Assembly: GCF_002139915.1 (NCBI RefSeq)
Contig: NZ_CP018788.1
Coordinates: forward strand, 1,488,001-1,552,000
Reading direction: 5' to 3'
Length of the DNA: 64,000 nucleotides
DNA from: Campylobacter devanensis
GTDB lineage: Bacteria > Campylobacterota > Campylobacteria > Campylobacterales > Campylobacteraceae
Shown: piece by piece, positions 18,185 to 27,558 of the stretch
Position numbering within the stretch: the first letter of the stretch is position 1
How the letters are laid out: each line of letters begins with the position of its first letter
Translations under genes and position numbers: made by a program
The notes under the pieces: generated by a model
What the model was told of the DNA's origin: nothing
What the model saw: the letters and a program-made list of their open reading frames with translations, nothing else
The model's database searches: none

Positions 18185-18239
18185 ATCTATATTACCAGCT
18201 CTTAACCTATCTTTGATTTCTTGATACTTTTAGCTCCAT
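18185..18239 (-). pseudogene. Possible N-terminal remnant of type III Res
   Basis: A short stretch beginning ATG (18239), immediately after the mod remnant stop, reads MELK and, after a one-base shift, YQEIKDRLRAGN. This resembles the start of type III Res subunits (M-x-L-K-x-Y-Q). Very short, so tentative. Its place between mod and the Res C-terminus is the expected one. Confidence 0.4.
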
Positions 18240-18241
18240 TT

Positions 18242-18699
18242 TTACACCTTTTTAATATCTCTTGGAATTTTTTTTGAAAGTTATATTGTATTTCATCATA
18301 GTCTCATCACTAAGCACACATACATCAGCATAAATCACATAACTACTAGCCTTTTTTAAATTTACTAAATACTCAAAATCTAGTGTAGTTACTTCATCTT
18401 TTTTGTAGATAAAATAATAAGCCACTCCATTGCACTCACCTAAAAAATCGCTATCATTTTGTTCATATTTTTCTTTTGTCTCACTAAAATATATATATAT
18501 TCTTTTATTTTTTCACTGCTTATGCTTTCATTTATATTTCCATTTTCTTCTAGTAGTCTTCTCCAAGCTCATCAAAATAGCGATAAATTATATTTTTATA
18601 TAGATCAGCGGATATTAAATTTCGTTTTCTAGGCTTAAAGGCCGGTAGCGATAAATTTTTATAATTTATCGCTAAATTTCTCCACTTATTGCTTTTCAT
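18242..18699 (-). pseudogene. C-terminal remnant of a type III adenine methyltransferase (Mod)
   Basis: No intact frame remains. The segment nearest the end reads GVAYYFIYKKDEVTTLDFEY, then SSYVIYADVCVLSDE and, after correcting one base in an A8 run (T8 on the plus strand, 18268-18275), FKKIPRDIKKV followed by a stop. This is characteristic of the C-terminus of Mod-family N6-adenine methyltransferases. The part before it (18480-18699, starting MKSNKWRNLA and ending at an in-frame stop) is open but I cannot place it within Mod. Confidence 0.65.
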
Positions 18700-18717
18700 A
18701 AAATTATAATTTCACTC

Positions 18718-21700
18718 TTAAAATCTAATCCCTGCCCTAATAGCAGTATTTATACTATGTGTATCTTTGGTTATCTCGCTTGAGACTAAAAAGTTTATAA
18801 ATTTATTACCCTTTTCGATATTAGCATCAGCACCAAAATAGACACTATCGGTATTTAGCTTAGTTGTTTGTGTCCAAAGATTATTTTTAGCATCTACAAA
18901 ATACTCTGTACTACTAAAACTATCACTATTTAATCGCCTTGTATAAAAGGCAAAGCCATTTAAAGTAGCAAAAAGATTGTTTTGGGTAGCGATATTGTAA
19001 GCTATATTGCCACCTAGACTTAAATTTAAGCTATTTATAGATATATCTTTATACCCCTTAGCCAATATACCGCCACTCTCTTCAAATCCATCTTGCTTAG
19101 TATATATATAATTTAGCATAGATATCGGCGTCCAAGTAAAGCTATCATTTATCTCAAAATCTTTTGATAGACCAAGCCCAGTTGAGACAAAATAGCTATT
19201 ATAATCGGCTTTTAGCTCATCACTTGAGGTTAGGATATAACGACTCGTATCATTAAATCCCATACCGACATCCACGCTAGCTATTAAATTAAAATCGCCA
19301 AAATCTTTTAAACCAGCTAAACCCACAGATATTAACTTGCTTGTAATATCTGAGAATCCATAATCCCCTTTTTGGTGAGAATAGTTCAAAAACGCACCCA
19401 ATTTCACATCATCGCTTACCCATTTGTTGGTACCTAAATTCACAGAATATGTATCGATATTATAGTTATCGCCTTTAAAATATGAGTATGAAACCCTACT
19501 GAAAATCTCGCTTTTACTCAAAGCTGCGTTATAACTCTCTAAGATATCATAGACCATACTATCAGTCATATCGCTATTTATAAGAGCTAATTTCGAATTC
19601 TTAGCTATAGTAGCGACCTTTGTAGCGCCACTTTGAAGAGTTGCAAATGGCAATGTTTGTTGGCCTAAAGTTCTACCTGTGAAGGTCGCAGCTTCTCCTG
19701 CGGATCTTGAGATATCTTTTGAATTTACACTTGATAGAATTTCTTTTTTACGATTATTGCTTGTTGTATCTAATTCTCCAAAGAATTGTTGATATTTTGG
19801 GCTTAAATTCGCTGAATTTCTAATCTGTATCAATGACTTAGATACTGCCAAGTTTGTCGCTTGTGAGGAGTTTGTAGGTTTATAGGCATCTTCTTTTATT
19901 TCTACTATTATGGTGTTGCTATTTCCAGAATTGTTGTTTTGGTTACCGGATTGGTTTCCAGAATTGTTAGTGTTTTCATTATTTTGGTTGCCAGAATTGT
20001 TGGTGTTTTCATTATTTTGGTTACCGGATTGATTTCCAGAATTGTTGTTTTGATTTCCAGATTGGTTACCGGATTGATTTCCAGATTGATTTCCAGATTG
20101 ATTTCCAGAATTGTTGGTATTTTCATTATTTTGGTTACCGGATTGATTTCCAGAATTGTTATTTTGGTTACCAGATTGGTTGCCGGAATTATTGTTTTGG
20201 TTGCCAGATTGGTTACCGGAATTATTGTTTTGGTTGCCAGAATTATTGTTTTGGTTGCCAGATTGGTTACCGGATTGATTTCCAGATTGGTTGCCAGAAT
20301 TGTTATTTTGGTTACCGGAATTGTTGGTATTTTCACTTGATATTATTGTATTATTGTCTTTTAGTTTAAAATTTAAAGTGCTTGTACCTAGGACTGAGAT
20401 ATTAGTAAATTTATCTAGATTTCCATTCTCACTAAGCTTATCAAAATCAATTTTAATCTCTTGCCCAGTTTTGAAAAACTCCCCACTAAGCGGGATATAA
20501 ACCAAATTTCCGCCCTTGATATCATAGTTTGTAGCGATGATATCTGAGTTTGCTTGGTTATTAAAATTTATGTGTAGGCTTGCGTTTTGATTTTGGGTAT
20601 ATGTGCCATTTATATTTAAAACGCCGATTTGACCCGCTCCACCAGGCATCACAATACCGCTTTCATTGATGAGATTTTTGGCTATGGTTCCAGTTCCGCT
20701 TATCAAACCACGATTTCTAGCAAAAATATCACCATTTGTTAATTTGCCAATTATTCTAGCCTCACCGCCATTTATAGCATATAGATTTTTATTAGCGTTA
20801 GTTTCGCCTGATATTATGATTTGACCACCATTATCAGCATAGAGAGCTGAATTCTCCGCTGTTACTCTATCAAATTCTAAAATCCCGCCACGAGCTATCG
20901 TAGGGCCAGAATAATTTAGAGTATTTTGGCTAAATTTCAAAGTCCCATCGCCAGTTTTTATAAATCCAGCTTGTAAAGTGGATAAATTCGCATTTACTCT
21001 ATCATCACTTTTAAGGGAGTTTGTAGCGTCACTTAGATGGTATTTATCATCCCATTTTATCTCATCTATATTATTTGTGAATGTGCCATTTAGCCCATTT
21101 GTATTGATGGTGTAAAATCCATAATATTTATTATCAAAGCTCTCTATATTACTAGGATTTAGGCGATTTATATTTAGCGCTGCTAAGCCTTTTAAGGCTT
21201 TTTGAGCGTCTAAAATACCACTACCGATGAAATCTTCTTTGCTTAGTTTCATCACTGCTACCGAATTTGCTTTAAGACCGTTACTCACATCGGCATCGCT
21301 TTTTAATAGATTTTTTATGATATATTCTGCTATGCTTTCATCATTTTGGCTTGATTTAAATCCAGCTGCTACTAAATCTTTTTTGACTTGTTCCCAGTCT
21401 ATACCGCTACCATTTGTTGGTACATCTTTATCGATATAAAAAATGCTATAAAATTCAGCCGAGCCAGTTTTGCCGACATTTTTGGTTACTACTAAATTTG
21501 GAGTCTCTACATTTTTATTAGCCGTAGTTAGCAAGATATCGCCGATTTGTGAGCCATTTAAAAATGGAAACTTCTGCTCTACCAAAGCTGCCACCCCACT
21601 CACAAGCGGCGCAGCAAAGCTAGTCCCAGAATCTGTGATAGTGGTGGTTAGGTCTGTTTGTTCTTTATACCCATTATTAGCATCATAATATGTATAGCCA

Positions 21701-22686
21701 TATCTACCATTAGCTGTTACTATGTTTTGAGCCGGCGCCATAATACCATAAAGCGAGGCTGATCCAGCAAAAAAATTGCTATAAGTATAGATCCCTTGCT
21801 TATTAATTAGCTCATTTAGGATTACCTTGCTTTTATCGCCTGTGCCTTGGCTCCATTTATCGGCTGCGGCTTTCCACTCATCATCAGTGATTCCACCGAT
21901 TGTTATCTTGTCATTTTGGATAGTGATTTTATCAGCGTTCAAGCCCCCAACAGCCAAAAGCCCACGATAGCTCTCATCATAGCTTGGCAAAACAGAATTC
22001 GCCCTAGGTGAGCTAAAACCATCATTTCCTACGCCAACGATATTTAATATCCCTTGCTCTTTAGATAGTTCAGCTAAGGCTTGAGCCCTTTGCAAACTTA
22101 TATCACTTTGTGTGAGCTTTTGGAATTCATCGTAGCTTATAGCGCTGCCATTTTGGCTATTTGGGGCTATAGCCTCTAGGCCATTGCCCCATTTGCGATT
22201 TATAAGAGCAAATCCATTGCTAACATAGCTATGATTTATCACCTTTACGTCACTATCTATCATCTTTTGGATATCGGCTTTTATATCGCCTGTGTATAAT
22301 GGGCTTGGATTTAGATATGCTAGGCCATAAAATGTCGCACCATTTGCCACGCCCATTAGATCACTGCTATTACCCACTATGAGAGATGATACTTGAGTGC
22401 CATGAAGCATAGTAATCTTATCACCACCAGCGAAGCGATCTGGGTCTATGCTGTTATTTATCTCGCCTATTAATTTATCTTTTATTATCGGATTATTTGT
22501 GTTAAATACGCTATCTACAACGCCAATTACTATGCTACTGCCATCTATATTTGGATTTTCTACTTTGGCATTATGGAGATTTATAACGCTATAAACCTTA
22601 TCATTAGCCTGCGCTAGGGAATTTGTAGCTGATAATAAAACAGAAGCACAAACTAATGATAGCGTGATTTTTGAGATTTTTTTCAC
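18718..22686 (-). CDS. Subtilisin-type serine protease autotransporter
   Basis: A 1322-residue type Va secreted protein. Residues 1-~25 are a signal peptide (GTG start behind AAGGAAA). Residues ~45-500 are a peptidase S8 domain with the triad Asp58 (VIGVVDSVF), His95 (MLHGTQVSS) and Ser356 (DSGTSFAAPLVSG). A beta-helix-like passenger follows, with an autotransporter-associated motif (FIKTGDGTLKFSQN). Residues ~783-923 are a low-complexity Asn/Ser/Gly/Gln tract. The last ~270 residues are the outer-membrane beta-barrel, ending in phenylalanine (AGIRF). Expected product: a surface or released protease. The protein reads intact. It lies between two fragments of a mod gene, so it was probably acquired by insertion. 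Substrate unknown. Confidence 0.9.
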   Translation of the reverse strand: MKKISKITLSLVCASVLLSATNSLAQANDKVYSVINLHNAKVENPNIDGSSIVIGVVDSVFNTNNPIIKDKLIGEINNSIDPDRFAGGDKITMLHGTQVSSLIVGNSSDLMGVANGATFYGLAYLNPSPLYTGDIKADIQKMIDSDVKVINHSYVSNGFALINRKWGNGLEAIAPNSQNGSAISYDEFQKLTQSDISLQRAQALAELSKEQGILNIVGVGNDGFSSPRANSVLPSYDESYRGLLAVGGLNADKITIQNDKITIGGITDDEWKAAADKWSQGTGDKSKVILNELINKQGIYTYSNFFAGSASLYGIMAPAQNIVTANGRYGYTYYDANNGYKEQTDLTTTITDSGTSFAAPLVSGVAALVEQKFPFLNGSQIGDILLTTANKNVETPNLVVTKNVGKTGSAEFYSIFYIDKDVPTNGSGIDWEQVKKDLVAAGFKSSQNDESIAEYIIKNLLKSDADVSNGLKANSVAVMKLSKEDFIGSGILDAQKALKGLAALNINRLNPSNIESFDNKYYGFYTINTNGLNGTFTNNIDEIKWDDKYHLSDATNSLKSDDRVNANLSTLQAGFIKTGDGTLKFSQNTLNYSGPTIARGGILEFDRVTAENSALYADNGGQIIISGETNANKNLYAINGGEARIIGKLTNGDIFARNRGLISGTGTIAKNLINESGIVMPGGAGQIGVLNINGTYTQNQNASLHINFNNQANSDIIATNYDIKGGNLVYIPLSGEFFKTGQEIKIDFDKLSENGNLDKFTNISVLGTSTLNFKLKDNNTIISSENTNNSGNQNNNSGNQSGNQSGNQSGNQNNNSGNQNNNSGNQSGNQNNNSGNQSGNQNNNSGNQSGNQNNENTNNSGNQSGNQSGNQSGNQSGNQNNNSGNQSGNQNNENTNNSGNQNNENTNNSGNQSGNQNNNSGNSNTIIVEIKEDAYKPTNSSQATNLAVSKSLIQIRNSANLSPKYQQFFGELDTTSNNRKKEILSSVNSKDISRSAGEAATFTGRTLGQQTLPFATLQSGATKVATIAKNSKLALINSDMTDSMVYDILESYNAALSKSEIFSRVSYSYFKGDNYNIDTYSVNLGTNKWVSDDVKLGAFLNYSHQKGDYGFSDITSKLISVGLAGLKDFGDFNLIASVDVGMGFNDTSRYILTSSDELKADYNSYFVSTGLGLSKDFEINDSFTWTPISMLNYIYTKQDGFEESGGILAKGYKDISINSLNLSLGGNIAYNIATQNNLFATLNGFAFYTRRLNSDSFSSTEYFVDAKNNLWTQTTKLNTDSVYFGADANIEKGNKFINFLVSSEITKDTHSINTAIRAGIRF
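19920..20340 (-). repeat. In-frame tandem repeat tract coding for (NN)SGNQ units
   Basis: About 420 bp of imperfect repeats built from modules coding SGNQ, NNNSGNQ and NENTNNSGNQ. It contains only polar uncharged residues plus occasional Glu, forming a linker between passenger and barrel of the autotransporter. All units are multiples of three bases, so loss or gain of units would change linker length and not frame. Both strands stay open here, which explains the spurious antisense frame. Confidence 0.9.
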
Positions 22687-22894
22687 AAATTTTCCTTAAA
22701 AATATGATAAATAATTTTGTCTAATAATTAAAATTATTACTTTTTATCACTTTAAATTCGCTTAAATTCATTTAAATTACATTAAAAATTATAAATTTTA
22801 AACCACTATAGCTCAAATATCCATAATATAATTTCCATTTAAGTAATTTTATAATATTGAAAATATATAATAATCAAACTAATAAGGAGATAAA

Positions 22895-23056
22895 ATGAAT
22901 AATGTAAATAATACCAAAAAAAATATTGAGAAAAAAAATAAAGAAACATCTCGTATGATTACTCGTGAAGAGTTTGAAAAAACTAGACAATATGGATTAG
23001 AAAAACTAAAAGACCCAGAAATTAGAGCTGTATTTATGCGTTTAAAAGATAAATAA
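22895..23056 (+). CDS. Small antitoxin candidate upstream of Doc toxin
   Basis: A 53-residue, highly charged protein (Lys/Glu/Arg-rich, start MNNVNNTKKNIEKK, end FMRLKDK) behind a strong AAGGAGA site. Its TAA overlaps the ATG of the toxin gene (TAATG), the usual arrangement for antitoxin-toxin pairs. It is shorter than P1 Phd (73 aa) and I see no Phd DNA-binding fold nor a clear Fic-inhibitor motif. The antitoxin role is inferred from size, charge and position. Confidence 0.65.
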   Translation: MNNVNNTKKNIEKKNKETSRMITREEFEKTRQYGLEKLKDPEIRAVFMRLKDK

Positions 23057-23430
23057 TGTATTATTTTGATTTGCGATGTGCTATTGATTTTCACGATGAT
23101 ATAATTCGTGAAATAGGTGGTTTAGGAGGATATAATAAAACTCAAATAGGATACCTAAATTCAGTATTAGAGCAGATACAAAATGATGATTATTATCCAA
23201 CTTTTTTTGATAAAATGACTCATATAATTTTTTCTTGTGTAAAATTTCATCCTTTTTTAGATGGCAACAAAAGAGCTGCAATTTATCTTGGTTGTCATTT
23301 TGCTAAAGTAAATGGCTTAGATTGCCCAAATCGATATTATACCAAAATGGAACATGTAGTTGTTAAGATTGCCAAAGATTACATATCAAAAGATGATTTA
23401 AAAGATATTCTTTTTGTAATTCTCGCTTAA
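23056..23430 (+). CDS. Doc (death-on-curing) family toxin
   Basis: A 124-residue member of the Fic/Doc superfamily. The catalytic loop HPFLDGNKRAAI matches the Doc-type HxFx(D/N)xNKR motif and not the Fic HPFxxGNGRxxR. P1 Doc, the best known member, phosphorylates EF-Tu and stops translation. The fold-typical helix with SCVKFHPF precedes the loop. It is translationally coupled to the 53-aa gene before it. Together they form a likely type II toxin-antitoxin pair lodged inside the broken mod gene. Confidence 0.87.
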   Translation: MYYFDLRCAIDFHDDIIREIGGLGGYNKTQIGYLNSVLEQIQNDDYYPTFFDKMTHIIFSCVKFHPFLDGNKRAAIYLGCHFAKVNGLDCPNRYYTKMEHVVVKIAKDYISKDDLKDILFVILA

Positions 23431-23454
23431 AAATCTCCTAAACAAAGAAATAAA

Positions 23455-23612
23455 CAATGAAATCAAAAGAAGGGCTTTTAGAGCAGATTATCCCCTTTTG
23501 ATTATCATAATATCACTATTTTTAACATTAAAAGTATATTTTTCTCTAGCGTGTGATAAGGTGGATTGTATCTTAAAACCTCATCTTTTCCTACCCAGTT
23601 TAAAGTTGGCAT
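23455..23612 (-). pseudogene. N-terminal remnant of a type III adenine methyltransferase (Mod)
   Basis: Starts with ATG at 23612 behind GGAG and reads MPTLNWVGKDEV, the standard beginning of type III Mod proteins. After a one-base shift in an A run it continues KYTFNVKNSD, then MIIKGDNL and ALKALL in further shifted frames, matching the Mod segment before the first methylase motif. Similarity stops near 23455, just past the doc stop codon. It is 12 bp after pcm, so mod was once read with pcm. Confidence 0.72.
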
Positions 23613-23624
23613 ATTACTCCTTTT

Positions 23625-24263
23625 TTATCTCTGTTCTGTTCCATCAAGCAATGGGACAAATACACACTCATCTAAAATTTGGCTAATGATTTGGCCATTT
23701 GATTTTTTGTATTGTGTGATATATTGTTTATTATCCTTAGCTACTGGTGCGACTAAAATTCCATCATCTTTAAGCTGGCTAAATAGCCTATCAGGCACAC
23801 TTTGGCAAAAACAACTAAGTATAATCCTATCATAAGGCGCATAGCTTCGCCAACCTAAATTCCCATCATCAAATCGTATAAATACATTATTTATCCCTAA
23901 ATTTTTCATCAAAGATTTAGCCGAATTTGCCAACGCCTCGATCCTCTCCACACTAAAAACACGCCTTGCTATCTTAGCCAAAATCGCCGCTTGATATCCG
24001 CTACCGCAGCCAATTTCTAGTATATTATCGCAATTTTCGGCCTCTAGTGCCATTGTCATCTTAGCTACAGTTAGCGGTGAACTAATCCACTGATTTGAAC
24101 CAATTGGATGCGCATCAAGCTTAAAAGCATTGATAGATACCGGCACAAAAGGCGTCCTAGGCGTACTGCTAAAGGCCTTATAAACCAAGGGGCTAAGTTC
24201 TACTAAATTTGCTATCTCATCGCTCATTTTTTGACATTTTGCTGCTTCTAAACTATTCATCAT
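23625..24263 (-). CDS. pcm: Protein-L-isoaspartate O-methyltransferase
   Basis: SAM-dependent methyltransferase repairing isoaspartyl residues in aged proteins. 212 residues. Motifs: QWISSPLTVAKM before the SAM fold, motif I NILEIGCGSGYQAAILA, and a C-terminal GILVAPVAKDNKQYI segment. Two adjacent ATGs (24263 and 24260) are possible starts. It overlaps the nitrilase-family gene upstream by 11 bp. Confidence 0.93.
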   Translation of the reverse strand: MMNSLEAAKCQKMSDEIANLVELSPLVYKAFSSTPRTPFVPVSINAFKLDAHPIGSNQWISSPLTVAKMTMALEAENCDNILEIGCGSGYQAAILAKIARRVFSVERIEALANSAKSLMKNLGINNVFIRFDDGNLGWRSYAPYDRIILSCFCQSVPDRLFSQLKDDGILVAPVAKDNKQYITQYKKSNGQIISQILDECVFVPLLDGTEQR

Positions 24264-24915
24264 CTATCCATTTTCTAAATTTTTTAATCAAATTAATATC
24301 AAATTTAGCCACATCTGCCTTGCTACCATCAGGGGCAAAAACTGCACTAAATTTCAAATCCACATCGCTACACGCTAAAGTGTAACAACGATTTTGCAGA
24401 GCCAAAGCCTTGCATAAAGTCTCATAATGCTCACGCCTGCTTTGCCCCCACATTGCTGGTACTAGTATAACATCAGCGCCACGCAATCTACTCCAAAGAT
24501 CTATAAATCTAAGCTCAAAACAGATCAAAACGCCAACTTTTATCCCTGCTATTTCTCGTATGGAAATCTCATCTAAACTTCCAAATTTAAAAATTTTATC
24601 CTCGCCATTTGGCTTAAATAATTTATATTTTCTTTGTTTAAACTCAAGCCCATTTGAACCTAAAAGCCTAAACTCATTATACCCATCAAACTCGCAGCTA
24701 TATCCTAGATATGCACCACTTTTTAAAAAATTGGCTAAATTTTCATCCAAATCCAGCCAAAACATCCTATCAAGTCTCTCATAACCGCTAACACACAGCT
24801 CGCCACAAAGCGCTAAATCCCCACTTTTAAGCGAACTAGCAAATTCGCAAAGCTCGCTAGCTCTACGAACTGCTCCTAAAGAGCTTAAAACTTGCGTTTT
24901 AAGATTAGAAATCAT
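24253..24915 (-). CDS. Carbon-nitrogen hydrolase (nitrilase superfamily)
   Basis: A ~220-residue amidohydrolase, slightly short for the superfamily. The Glu-Lys-Cys triad is suggested by [10 protein letters not shown] (Glu), [12 protein letters not shown]-type segment (Lys) and [11 protein letters not shown] (Cys near residue 130), followed by [14 protein letters not shown]. Substrate cannot be told from sequence; small amide metabolites such as omega-amides are typical. ATG at 24915 is preferred over the TTG at 24918. It overlaps the 3' end of nrdB by 11 bp, and pcm overlaps its own end. Confidence 0.8.
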   Translation of the reverse strand: MISNLKTQVLSSLGAVRRASELCEFASSLKSGDLALCGELCVSGYERLDRMFWLDLDENLANFLKSGAYLGYSCEFDGYNEFRLLGSNGLEFKQRKYKLFKPNGEDKIFKFGSLDEISIREIAGIKVGVLICFELRFIDLWSRLRGADVILVPAMWGQSRREHYETLCKALALQNRCYTLACSDVDLKFSAVFAPDGSKADVAKFDINLIKKFRKWIDDE

Positions 24916-25927
24916 CAAAGCTTAGGCTACCTTTGCTATAATTTGTAACCTTGCTTTCAAAGAAATTTGATTTTTGGTCATTAAATTTAGCAAAATCATC
25001 AACCCATTTTATCGGATGAGTTACATTATATAGCTTTTTAAGCCCAATTGATGTAAGCCTATCATCAACTAAATACTTTATATATTGCTCGATTATATCA
25101 TCTGTAAAGCCCATTATTTGATTTTGAGTAATATATTTACCCCATTCAATCTCTAAAGCTCCAGCCTTTTGAAACATATCATAAATTTTAGCCTCAATTT
25201 GTGGAGTAAATAGATCTGGACGCTCCTTGCGAACTGAGTTTATCATATTTTGAAATAATAACAAATGAGTTATCTCATCTCTTTGGATAAATCTTATCAT
25301 TTGAGCGCTTCCAAGCATCTTTCCAGCCCTTGCTAGCGCATAAATCGCTGTAAATCCACTATAGAAATATACCCCTTCTAGAATTTGATTTGCCACCATA
25401 GCTAGAAGCAGTTTCTCATCAGTTACCTCTCCGGCTAACTCTTCATATACGCTTGAGATATAATCATTTTTACGCCTTAGGACATCATCATGCTTTTCCA
25501 TCTCATATATTAAATCAGTATTATCACAAATCGCCTCTACCATTACAGCATAGCTTTTTGAGTGATTTGCCTCTTCATAAGCTTGACGGGCTAGAACAGC
25601 ATTTATCTCAGGAGCAGTTATATATGGGTTTATATTATCGGCTAGATTGTTTGTCTGAAAACTATCCATTGAGATAAGCTGGCTCCACACTAAATCATAC
25701 ATACGCTTTTCAGCCGCTGTGAGATTACAAGCATAGTCACGCACATCATCAGTAGTATCAACCTCTTTTGGAAACCAAGTATTTGCCTCCATAAGATCCC
25801 AAAGTTTAAGCGCCCAAGTATATTTGGCCTTTGTGAAATTCAAAATTCCATGCGGATTGCCATTAAAAATTTTACGCTCACCTAGCGTCTCATTTGATGC
25901 TGGATTATATATCTTTTTTCTATGCAT
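24905..25927 (-). CDS. nrdB: Class Ia ribonucleotide reductase, small (beta) subunit
   Basis: Provides the di-iron tyrosyl radical for deoxynucleotide synthesis together with NrdA (not in the window). 340 residues. Iron ligands are visible in [17 protein letters not shown] and [16 protein letters not shown], and in the first ligand region after [15 protein letters not shown]. The C-terminal SLSFDDF is the tail that docks on NrdA. First gene of the nrdB-hydrolase-pcm run. Confidence 0.96.
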   Translation of the reverse strand: MHRKKIYNPASNETLGERKIFNGNPHGILNFTKAKYTWALKLWDLMEANTWFPKEVDTTDDVRDYACNLTAAEKRMYDLVWSQLISMDSFQTNNLADNINPYITAPEINAVLARQAYEEANHSKSYAVMVEAICDNTDLIYEMEKHDDVLRRKNDYISSVYEELAGEVTDEKLLLAMVANQILEGVYFYSGFTAIYALARAGKMLGSAQMIRFIQRDEITHLLLFQNMINSVRKERPDLFTPQIEAKIYDMFQKAGALEIEWGKYITQNQIMGFTDDIIEQYIKYLVDDRLTSIGLKKLYNVTHPIKWVDDFAKFNDQKSNFFESKVTNYSKGSLSFDDF

Positions 25928-25954
25928 TTTCTATCCTTTATCTAAATTTATAAA

Positions 25955-27319
25955 TTAATCATACTCCTTAGCCCTAGCCCTGATATCATCAAAGCTAAAT
26001 TTGCGTAAAATTTCACCATCTTTAAATACCTTAGTTAGCCAATTTTGCCTACCATTTAACTCATCAAATCTTATAGTTTTATATAGGTCATTCTCTTTAA
26101 TGAGTGCTAAGCGACCTGATTTTGAGCGTTTTTTGGGATCTGTAACTGGATCTTTATATACATCTCTCCACTTTATCCCATCGCTACTTACGGCATTTAC
26201 CTTCATAGCAAACCTTAGAGTATCTCTATTTAAGTGTTGAAGCAACGCCCCACCCATACCAAAGACAATATTATCGCTACTAATTTTTCTAAATTTAAGC
26301 TCATTTAAGATATCTTCTATACTTTGCGGATTTATCCCATCGCCATATATAAGCCTTATATGATCTGGCAAGACCTTATAACCTTTGGAATTTACGCTAT
26401 ATCCTGCTAGGCTCATCATCTTCTCTATACACTCACTAGCCATTGTCACAGGATTGCCACTATCTGGGCGAAGCACCACCTTGCCGCCTAGCTTTTTAAC
26501 CTTATCAAAGAGTTTGCCCCATAAATCAATAGCATTTAAGGTATCATAGCTATCAATCACACAAGCAAAAATCCCATCGCCGTAGCTTTGTACCATATTC
26601 TCATAAGCTTGAAATTCCCCATCCTTGCCCCATGAAGTCATCGTGCTATGCTCGCTAGCTGGTATGCTAAATGCCGCCATATCCGCACCATAATATTTTT
26701 TCGCAAATAGCGCGCCTGTGATGGTATCAGAGCCTTTGAAATTCACCATATGAGCGCTCCCACCAATCCCAGCACTCTCAAAGCTACTAACACCCCTAGC
26801 ACCAAAATCATGTAAGGCAAAATCGATATTTTCAGGTGTTCCGCTCTCTTTTAAAAAGTGTAAGATATTTTGCTTACAAAAGTAGCTATTAGTCGCTACG
26901 GCCACAGGATACCAAATTGAGCGCAAAATCGCCGTCTCAAAATACCCTACAAGCCACGCTAAATTCGGATCTGTATTTTTAATCTGTAAAAGGACATTTT
27001 CAGTTTGTATAATGCTACCTTCGGCCACCGCCTCTATCTCTAAAGGCAAAACCCCACCATGATGCTCTACTATATATTTCCAGCCATCTTTATTACATTT
27101 CATCCCATGTGCTTTGATAAACTCATCAGCCTCATCTATATCATCGTAGCTTATCTTTTGACTTAGATACTCCATCAAAAATATCTGTAATCCATAAAAT
27201 AACAAGCGATTCCACCGCCCACCACGAGACTCAATATATGAGCTTATAAATTTAATATCTTTTGGGTATTGCAAATAGTGTGAAATTTTATAACTATCGG
27301 TATTTAGTATCGGATTCAT
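25955..27319 (-). CDS. nadV: Nicotinamide phosphoribosyltransferase (NAMPT/NadV)
   Basis: Makes NMN directly from nicotinamide and PRPP, giving a deamidase-independent NAD salvage route. About 454 residues from the preferred start. The N-terminus NPILNTDSYKISHYLQYP and SSYIESRGG, the catalytic region IDFALHDFGARGVSS, and VLRPDSGNPV are family signatures. The ATG at 27319 has a well spaced AAAGAGG. An in-frame TTG at 27358 falls inside the likely -10 box (GATAAAAT), so it is rejected as the start. The gene stands alone between nrdB and flagellin. Confidence 0.9.
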   Translation of the reverse strand: MNPILNTDSYKISHYLQYPKDIKFISSYIESRGGRWNRLLFYGLQIFLMEYLSQKISYDDIDEADEFIKAHGMKCNKDGWKYIVEHHGGVLPLEIEAVAEGSIIQTENVLLQIKNTDPNLAWLVGYFETAILRSIWYPVAVATNSYFCKQNILHFLKESGTPENIDFALHDFGARGVSSFESAGIGGSAHMVNFKGSDTITGALFAKKYYGADMAAFSIPASEHSTMTSWGKDGEFQAYENMVQSYGDGIFACVIDSYDTLNAIDLWGKLFDKVKKLGGKVVLRPDSGNPVTMASECIEKMMSLAGYSVNSKGYKVLPDHIRLIYGDGINPQSIEDILNELKFRKISSDNIVFGMGGALLQHLNRDTLRFAMKVNAVSSDGIKWRDVYKDPVTDPKKRSKSGRLALIKENDLYKTIRFDELNGRQNWLTKVFKDGEILRKFSFDDIRARAKEYD

Positions 27320-27502
27320 ATCTGCCTCTTTTGTGAAATTTGGCTTGTATTTTATCAAATTTATTTAAATTCTGTTTGATATTAAAGAAATTGATATAAT
27401 TTTTCTTGATTTTTTGATTGATTTGATTACATAGGACTTATACTAACAAGCCATAGTAATTTATATGCTCTACTATAAAATCTCTAGTATATATCATAAA
27501 CC

Positions 27503-27526
27503 CTCGCAATGACTAAGCATTGCGAG
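27503..27526 (-). terminator. Terminator hairpin of the complete flagellin gene
   Basis: Nine-bp stem CTCGCAATG/CATTGCGAG with loop ACTAAG, 33 bp after the flagellin stop. It is the same as the hairpin at 2404-2427 apart from one loop base. Confidence 0.65.
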
Positions 27527-27558
27527 TAAATTTAAGCTATTAAAGATTTAAATTTAAG

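Noticed and set aside
19939-20340. Antisense open frame over the autotransporter repeats, and repeat pattern resembling a CRISPR array
   Set aside because: The repeats are in-frame coding modules of the autotransporter with no unique spacers, and the antisense frame is a by-product of the repeat composition.
22700-22894. Possible insertion-sequence ends around the Doc/autotransporter islet
   Set aside because: No transposase, no clear terminal inverted repeats and no target-site duplication could be identified by eye.
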